Of a DNA stretch of 11,352 bases, positions 8,076 to 11,352 are shown piece after piece. The position numbers were made by a program, and so were the translations under genes. The notes beneath the pieces are model-generated. The model did not search any database, was not told where the DNA came from, and was given only the letters and a program-made list of their open reading frames with translations. The stretch's first letter is position 1; every line of letters starts with the position of its first letter. The stretch covers positions 1 through 11,352 of the forward strand of contig CALCNZ010000248.1 in assembly GCA_937897625.1 (NCBI GenBank), written 5' to 3'. This DNA comes from an uncultured Flavobacteriales bacterium (GTDB lineage: Bacteria; Bacteroidota; Bacteroidia; Flavobacteriales_D; Sanyastnellaceae).

Positions 8076-9730
8076 TTATTTGAAGGTCTGAGGAAGCTAA
8101 TAATTGGATTGCCTATGCAAGCGTTGGGATATCCAATACGCAAATAGCTGCAAATGGTTGGTGCTATATCCGTGATTGAAACATCTGCGAAATTGGTGTT
8201 CGGACGAATATTTTTTCCGTACATAATGAAAGGCACTTGCGAGTCGTAGGCATACGGAGAACCGTGTGTGGTGCCTTGTCTGGTGTATTCCATGAAGCCG
8301 GGTTCAAGCACATAGATTACATCTCCGGAAAGTGCAGGAAGGAATCCGAGCTGAACTTTTTGTCCCAATTCTGAAGTGTAATTTTCTTCGGTGAGGTCGC
8401 AGCTTGCGAAGGCTTTCGAAACATGTTCTTGTTCTTCTGCCCATTTGGCTAAGGTTTGCTGCATGTCGTCTAGCTTCATGTTTTTCTCCCGAACGAGCGT
8501 TCGGTTGATGAATAAATTCAAGTTGCTTTCGTTTAGAATCCAGTTGCCTTGTCCGTATTTCGAGTTCATGAACAATTCTGCTTGTTCTTCGAACATGTCG
8601 GAAGACCAATATCCGGCGTTGGCATTCGACTTCTGAATGAGGCTTGGGGTGGGCGCTCCACCGTGGTCGGCGCTTAGGAACAAGAGGTAATTGTCTTTTC
8701 CAAAACGCTTGTCGAGTTCCAACAATAATTTTTCTAGTTCACGATCCAGTCGAATGTATGTGTCTTGCAATTCTTTCGATTGAATTCCGAATTGGTGTCC
8801 CACGTAGTCGGTGGCAGAGAAGCTTAGGCAAAGCATATCAACCGTGTTGTTCTTTCCGAGTTGTTCTCCGTCTATTGCAGCGAGTGCGAAATCGAGTGTG
8901 AGCGAATTTCCCATCGGAACACCTTTCAGCATTTCGTATCCGCCGTTGTATTTTTTCAGTGTGTCAATGTTATAAGGAAAGACAGGACGAATGAGGGGTT
9001 TAAAAGGAAGTTCATACGCGTTGTTGTCTTCAATGCTTTCGGTGTAATTTTCTTCAGGAAGTAAAAGGTTCCAGGTTGAAGCGGCGTAAGCTTTCGCCTT
9101 TCCGTTGGCGTTGAAATCGGTTACCCATTTCGGAAGTTCGCGCATGTACCAAGAGCTAGTTGCCCAAACACCTTCTTCACCACCAACGAACCAATAGGCT
9201 GCATTGGCTGTTCTTCCGGCGGGAAGGATGGCACCGCGATCTTTGAGTGAGATACCGATGACTTTCGATTTTCCAGCGGTAAAGAGTTTGAGTTCATCAC
9301 CGATGGTGCTGGACTTTAAGTAGTGTGGCGACATTTTTCCTGCAGCCGCTGAAGTCCCTACGCCGTTAACGGTTGAATCTGCGGCGCAGTAGGTAAGTCT
9401 GTTGTATTTGCGTTCGTACCAATCATTGGCTACAATGCCATTGTGTGCGGGTGTTGTGCCTGTGAAGATGGCTGCGTGTCCAGGCCCGGTGTAGGTGGGC
9501 ATGTAGTTGTATTGGAGGTTGCGGGCGTATGCGCCGTTGCGAACGAGACGTTTGAAACCGCCCTCGCAGTAGTCGTTCCAGAATCGGTCGATGTAGTCGT
9601 TTCGCATTTGGTCTATGGTTACACCAATGACCAAGGAAGGTAATTGTTTATCGGAATAGGACGTGTTTTTTTTCTGTCCGAAAGCATGCAAGCTTAATAA
9701 AAGGAGTAATAAGGAAGTAAATCTCATCAT
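8072..9730 (-). CDS. pafA: PafA-type alkaline phosphatase, secreted
   Basis: The 552-residue protein is a member of the alkaline phosphatase superfamily close to PafA, a phosphate-irrepressible phosphomonoesterase first described in a flavobacterium. All expected active-site residues are in place: Asp40, nucleophile Thr81 in TYTGPGH, Asn102, Lys163 and Arg165 in LKDRGAILPAG, Asp308 and His312 in ATDYVGH, Asp355 and His356 in SADHGG, and His489 in TTHGS. Their spacing stays within 1-3 residues of PafA numbering as I recall it. MMRFTSLLLLLLSLHAFGQ is a signal peptide, with likely cleavage after Gly18, so the enzyme acts in the periplasm or at the cell surface. The frame is open 71 codons further upstream, but that part is low-complexity, crosses the repeat array and would mask the signal peptide, so I chose ATG 9728-9730 (a second ATG is next to it). 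It is first gene of an operon with the M61 peptidase. Confidence 0.92.
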   Translation of the reverse strand: MMRFTSLLLLLLSLHAFGQKKNTSYSDKQLPSLVIGVTIDQMRNDYIDRFWNDYCEGGFKRLVRNGAYARNLQYNYMPTYTGPGHAAIFTGTTPAHNGIVANDWYERKYNRLTYCAADSTVNGVGTSAAAGKMSPHYLKSSTIGDELKLFTAGKSKVIGISLKDRGAILPAGRTANAAYWFVGGEEGVWATSSWYMRELPKWVTDFNANGKAKAYAASTWNLLLPEENYTESIEDNNAYELPFKPLIRPVFPYNIDTLKKYNGGYEMLKGVPMGNSLTLDFALAAIDGEQLGKNNTVDMLCLSFSATDYVGHQFGIQSKELQDTYIRLDRELEKLLLELDKRFGKDNYLLFLSADHGGAPTPSLIQKSNANAGYWSSDMFEEQAELFMNSKYGQGNWILNESNLNLFINRTLVREKNMKLDDMQQTLAKWAEEQEHVSKAFASCDLTEENYTSELGQKVQLGFLPALSGDVIYVLEPGFMEYTRQGTTHGSPYAYDSQVPFIMYGKNIRPNTNFADVSITDIAPTICSYLRIGYPNACIGNPIISFLRPSNK

Positions 9731-9734
9731 GCTA

Positions 9735-9742
9735 CAAATGTA
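9735..9742 (-). promoter_or_regulatory. TAnnTTTG-type -7 element upstream of pafA
   Basis: On the - strand, TACATTTG is an exact match to the Bacteroidota -7 consensus TAnnTTTG. It ends 4 nt before the pafA start codon, so transcription from it would begin at or next to the ATG, giving a leaderless or nearly leaderless message. No TTTG element sits at the usual 19-21-bp distance upstream, which weakens the call. The alternative is that the real promoter lies in or beyond the repeat array. Confidence 0.35.
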
Positions 9743-9769
9743 CCTCTGAATTAAATTACTTTTACGGGA

Positions 9770-9878
9770 CTCAACACGTTGTGATGACCACTTCGTGGAT
9801 GACCGCGTTGCGGATGACACAACGCGTTGTGATGACCACTTCGTGGATGACGCTTCGCGATGACCGCAGAGCGGATGG
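9770..9878. repeat. Array of seven mini-palindromes with constant ATGA linkers
   Basis: Seven short palindromes are joined by a constant ATGA. The units are: 9770-9783 (imperfect, core CAAC-AC-GTTG), 9788-9798 CCAC-TTC-GTGG, 9803-9813 CCGC-GTT-GCGG, 9818-9831 CACAACGCGTTGTG (perfect, no loop), 9836-9846 CCAC-TTC-GTGG, 9851-9859 CGC-TTC-GCG, and 9864-9874 CCGC-AGA-GCGG. All six linkers between units read ATGA, and the last unit is followed by ATGG. A higher-order 48-bp period is visible: a 27-bp stretch at 9777-9803 recurs exactly at 9825-9851. The array fills most of the 163-bp gap between the divergent pafA and aroK genes and ends 15 nt before the aroK start. Arm sequences change between units while pairing is kept. 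It may form a string of hairpins in RNA or single-stranded DNA; function is unknown. Confidence 0.9.
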
Positions 9879-9893
9879 CAAAAGGAATATGAT

Positions 9894-10346
9894 ATGGAGA
9901 GACACATTTTATTAGTAGGAATGCCCGGTAGTGGGAAGAGCACGATGGCGAAGAAGATGGCTCAGGAGAGAGGTGTGTTGTGTTATGAAGTGGATGAAAT
10001 GTTGGAGAAGAAGTGGGGTAGAAGTATAGCTGAATTTGTGGAAGCGAATGGTTGGGAGAAATTTCGTGAAGAAGAGTTTTTAATGGTGAAGGAAATTGTG
10101 AAAGAGCCGGTGGGAATTATTTCTGCTGGTGCGGGTTTTTTCACAACTGAAGAAAAAGCAGAATTTTCCTTGAATCATTTTGAAGTCTTGTATTTGGAAG
10201 TGCCGATTGATGAATTGTTCAATCGATTGAATACACCTGAAGAGCGCGCGAAGCGTCCGCTTTTGAGTGAAGGGGATTTACGTTTAAAGCTAGCGCAATT
10301 GTTGAAAGAGCGAGAAGCGTTTTATTTAAAAGGTAAGAAAGGGTAA
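9894..10346 (+). CDS. aroK: Shikimate kinase-like protein, short and atypical
   Basis: The 150-residue P-loop kinase resembles shikimate kinase, which phosphorylates shikimate at O-3, two steps after chorismate-pathway dehydration and one before AroA. Walker A is GMPGSGKST (9-17). Asp34 in EVDEMLE, Arg58 in KFREEE, the lid RPLL (121-124) and Arg140 match shikimate- and ATP-binding positions. Three things are odd: the first Asp of the usual DxD is Glu32, the glycine triplet reads AGAG (78-81) with Ala80 in the middle, and the protein ends with LKGKKG about 15-25 residues before the family's normal C-terminus. The stop lies inside a short AGG(G/T)TAAGA-type repeat (10331-10358). AAAAGG at 9880-9885 is a well-spaced ribosome-binding site for ATG 9894. 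It may be a genuine divergent AroK or a related kinase; the true aroK could lie elsewhere. Confidence 0.72.
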   Translation: MERHILLVGMPGSGKSTMAKKMAQERGVLCYEVDEMLEKKWGRSIAEFVEANGWEKFREEEFLMVKEIVKEPVGIISAGAGFFTTEEKAEFSLNHFEVLYLEVPIDELFNRLNTPEERAKRPLLSEGDLRLKLAQLLKEREAFYLKGKKG

Positions 10347-10358
10347 GAGAGGTTAAGA
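10331..10358 (+). repeat. Three imperfect copies of a 9-bp purine-rich repeat at the aroK 3' end
   Basis: AGGTAAGAA (10331-10339), AGGGTAAGA (10340-10348) and AGGTTAAGA (10350-10358) follow one another. The second copy carries the aroK stop codon (10344-10346). The repeat encodes the final Lys/Gly residues of the kinase, which suggests that repeat change or slippage shaped the present C-terminus. Confidence 0.5.
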
Positions 10359-10364
10359 TGTTTC

Positions 10365-10392
10365 ACCGAAGGTTTGATCACGAAGTGATTGA
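10365..10392. repeat. Two mini-palindromes with TTGA linkers
   Basis: ACC-GAA-GGT (10365-10373) is followed by TTGA (10374-10377), then TCAC-GAA-GTGA (10378-10388) and TTGA again (10389-10392). This has the same layout as the array before aroK, with a different linker and GAA in both loops. It fills the 54-bp gap between the convergent aroK and toxin genes. It might help end transcription, but no T-run follows. Confidence 0.6.
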
Positions 10393-10400
10393 AAACAGAA

Positions 10401-10721
10401 TTAATCCAAATCAAAAACCATCTTTAATTTTCTGTTCAGACCTGATATCTCATCGGGGTTGAGACTGCCTATTTTTCCTTTTAAAAACGCCTTGTCTAAT
10501 GTGGCTATTTTACTTACTCGGAGTAATGATTCTTTTTTTATTCCAGAATGCTGATTTGCTGAGAGATTTAAATCATTCTCATCTTTCCAGAATAGCTGGG
10601 TAGTTACAAAACAAACAGTAACATCTAAATCAGATTCAACCAACACAACAGCAGGCCTGAGTTTAGAGCCACTTAAATCTGTAAATGGAAATGATGAAAG
10701 AACCACATCACCTTTAGCCAT
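10401..10721 (-). CDS. Type II toxin, PemK/MazF family endoribonuclease
   Basis: The 106-residue protein has the PemK/MazF beta-barrel signature: KGDVV (3-7), FPFTDLSGSKLRP (11-23) with Arg22-Pro23, and the C-terminal SLLRVSKIATLDKAFLKGKIGSL (65-87, with breaks at the usual strand ends). Family members cut mRNA at short sequence motifs and arrest growth until the antitoxin neutralises them. The frame also opens at a GTG at 10740-10742, seven codons upstream, but ATG 10719-10721 gives MAKGDVV, the usual family start, so I chose it. It overlaps the upstream antitoxin stop by 8 bp. The gene looks AT-richer than the neighbouring metabolic genes by eye, in keeping with horizontal movement. The cut site cannot be predicted from this sequence. 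Confidence 0.87.
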   Translation of the reverse strand: MAKGDVVLSSFPFTDLSGSKLRPAVVLVESDLDVTVCFVTTQLFWKDENDLNLSANQHSGIKKESLLRVSKIATLDKAFLKGKIGSLNPDEISGLNRKLKMVFDLD

Positions 10722-10944
10722 TTCTATTTTCTTTAATATCACTCAAGTCATACAAATCCTCTTCGTTTTCTAGAAACTCGAATGAAGTACTTTTTGAAGT
10801 ATAAACATGAAGATTTTCACCGAGCAATTTGTTTTCGGATTTGCTTTCAATGAATTCAGCAAAGTCGCAAATCTCTTGTGCCTTTTCTTGAGGTAATTGA
10901 CTCATTACTCGAATTGTTTTTTCAATTATTGCGCGATGTGTCAT
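10714..10944 (-). CDS. Antitoxin of the PemK/MazF toxin, DUF2281-like
   Basis: This 76-residue acidic protein precedes and overlaps the toxin gene, the standard antitoxin position. The N-terminal half (residues 6-36) is a predicted helix with the pattern IIEKTIRVMSQLPQEKAQEI followed by CDFAEFIESK, which matches the DUF2281 group often found before PemK/MazF genes in Bacteroidota and cyanobacteria. The C-terminal half is polar and acidic (LENEEDLYDLSDIKE), likely disordered until it binds the toxin. No AbrB/MazE or ribbon-helix-helix domain is evident, so how, or whether, it represses its own promoter is unclear. ATG 10942-10944 is the first in-frame start; a weak promoter-like pair lies upstream. 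Confidence 0.8.
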   Translation of the reverse strand: MTHRAIIEKTIRVMSQLPQEKAQEICDFAEFIESKSENKLLGENLHVYTSKSTSFEFLENEEDLYDLSDIKENRNG

Positions 10945-10969
10945 GATGATTTTTGAATTATGACTCTAA

Positions 10970-11001
10970 GATAAATACAATTTGATTGAATTCTCCTCAA
11001 A
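10970..11001 (-). promoter_or_regulatory. Weak promoter-like pair upstream of the antitoxin gene
   Basis: On the - strand, TTTG (10998-11001) is followed after 20 nt by TATTTATC (10970-10977). The spacing matches the TTTG / TAnnTTTG promoter of Bacteroidota, but the -7 element has two mismatches. Transcription would begin about 20 nt before the antitoxin ATG. The match is suggestive only. Confidence 0.25.
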
Positions 11002-11095
11002 GAAACTCAATTGATTATGTCGCTTCTCCGACTGATTTAATCGAACGAGTTAGTGCTGAAAAGGATTACAGAAGGAATTGAAGTAGCATAAGTTA

Positions 11096-11137
11096 GAACT
11101 GCGTTGTTGGAACTACGTAATTGGAACTGCGTCGTGC
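11096..11137 (+). repeat. 14-bp tandem repeat, three copies
   Basis: GAACTGCGTTGTTG (11096-11109), GAACTACGTAATTG (11110-11123) and GAACTGCGTCGTGC (11124-11137) lie head to tail. The GAACTRCGT core is kept and the last five bases vary. The repeat ends 7 nt before the ATTC-linked palindrome array. Confidence 0.75.
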
Positions 11138-11144
11138 AATATCC

Positions 11145-11215
11145 GTCGAAGACATTCGCCGAAGGCATTCGTGCTTGCACATTCGTTGCTTCGCAACTTT
11201 CGTGCTTGCACATTA
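11145..11215. repeat. Array of five mini-palindromes with ATTC linkers
   Basis: The units are GTC-GAA-GAC (11145-11153), GCC-GAA-GGC (11158-11166), GTGC-TT-GCAC (11171-11180), GTTGC-TTC-GCAAC (11185-11197) and GTGC-TT-GCAC (11202-11211). The linkers are ATTC, ATTC, ATTC, TTTC, and the last unit is followed by ATTA. A 16-bp stretch at 11168-11183 recurs at 11199-11214. All arms pair perfectly, though four different arm sequences occur. The array sits about 60 bp before the rhodanese-like gene. It has the same design as the array before aroK, with another linker. Confidence 0.88.
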
Positions 11216-11276
11216 TGTGACTCTCCTCACAACACCTTTCAATGTCATACTCTACCTTCGCTAAAAATTCAAAACA

Positions 11277-11352
11277 ATGGATGTATTAGCAGCTTTAAAA
11301 AACGGAACGGCAACAATTGTTGATGTTCGTTCAATAGAAGAATTTCAAAGTG
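11277..11352 (+). CDS. Rhodanese-like domain protein, N-terminal fragment (3' end outside window)
   Basis: Only the first 25 codons are present. They begin MDVLAALKNG and include IVDVRSIEEFQS, the opening beta-strand and Asp-Val-Arg turn of rhodanese domains (typical form: xIDVRxxxEFxxGH). Small rhodaneses carry sulfur on an active-site cysteine, which would lie beyond the window edge, so catalytic competence cannot be judged. There is no signal peptide, so the protein is likely cytoplasmic. It is the next + strand gene after aroK. Confidence 0.7.
   Translation, partial: MDVLAALKNGTATIVDVRSIEEFQS

Larger units (their letters stand above)
10945..11276. other. 332-bp intergenic region between the antitoxin and rhodanese-like genes
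   Basis: No convincing gene lies here. From left to right it holds the antitoxin leader, a GTCG-CTTCTC-CGAC inverted repeat (11019-11032), a 14-bp tandem repeat (11096-11137), the ATTC-linked palindrome array (11145-11215), and an inverted repeat TGTGA-N6-TCACA (11216-11231). A 30-codon open stretch ending near 11084 has no start codon and no recognisable family. The promoter of the rhodanese-like gene should lie here; TACCTTCG at 11253-11260 is one mismatch from TAnnTTTG, without a clear upstream partner. Confidence 0.7.

Noticed and set aside
6678..8504. Two copies of CCGAAC-N4-GTTCGG (6679-6694 and 8489-8504) inside the M61 and pafA genes
   Set aside because: TTCGG is common in this coding sequence and both fit ordinary codons, so chance is the simplest explanation; a genome count would settle it.
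9770..9878. CRISPR array
   Set aside because: Units are only 13-18 nt with no long conserved repeat or unique spacers, and no cas genes are present; the constant part is the 4-nt linker.
9731..9943. Upstream extension of the pafA frame to 9943 (- strand), adding 71 residues
   Set aside because: It crosses the palindrome array, overlaps the aroK coding start, and would bury a good signal peptide that begins at 9730.
10981..11084. About 30 open codons ending ...LIERVSAEKDYRRN before a TGA
   Set aside because: No start codon, no recognised family and short; could be a gene remnant but is not supportable.
9770..11231. Integron attC sites or a mobile element bounded by the arrays
   Set aside because: No attC core sites, integrase, transposase or terminal inverted repeats are visible in the window.

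Overview
The window looks like a chromosomal stretch from a member of the Bacteroidota, most likely Flavobacteriales-like. The evidence is a DnaK with a GGGTHDVS motif (most bacteria have GGGTF), an AroA with a GESG active-site loop, Bacteroidota-type heptose kinase and UbiE sequences, a PafA-type phosphatase, a perfect TAnnTTTG (-7-type) element before pafA, and few strong Shine-Dalgarno sequences. The exact genus cannot be read from the sequence.

Left block (1-6322, all + strand): the 3' end of a heptose-7-phosphate kinase gene, then ubiE, aroA, lpxD and a class I methyltransferase gene. These are packed with small gaps or 1-4 bp overlaps, like an operon for envelope and central metabolism. 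AroA leads to chorismate, the precursor of menaquinone, whose ring UbiE methylates. The heptose kinase and LpxD serve lipopolysaccharide core and lipid A. dnaK follows with its own 121-bp leader, which carries a sigma-54-like element and TGTCA/TGACA inverted repeats. dnaK ends at a 30-bp perfect palindrome that can act as a terminator on both strands.

Middle block (6372-9730, - strand): a two-gene operon with an ATGA overlap. The upstream gene encodes a secreted PafA-type alkaline phosphatase with every expected active-site residue. The downstream gene encodes an M61-family metallopeptidase with a PDZ domain and no visible signal peptide.

Right block (9731-11352): a short, atypical shikimate kinase gene (+), a MazF/PemK toxin with a DUF2281-like antitoxin (-), and the first 25 codons of a rhodanese-like protein (+). 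The most unusual structure lies in the three gaps here. Each gap holds a run of tiny palindromes (9-14 nt, arms of 3-7 bp, usually a GAA/TTC loop) joined by a constant 4-nt linker that differs between gaps: ATGA at 9770-9878, TTGA at 10365-10392, ATTC at 11145-11215. The arms differ from unit to unit but pair each time, so the structure is kept and the sequence is not. I know of no named repeat family that matches. This is the best candidate in the window for something undescribed.
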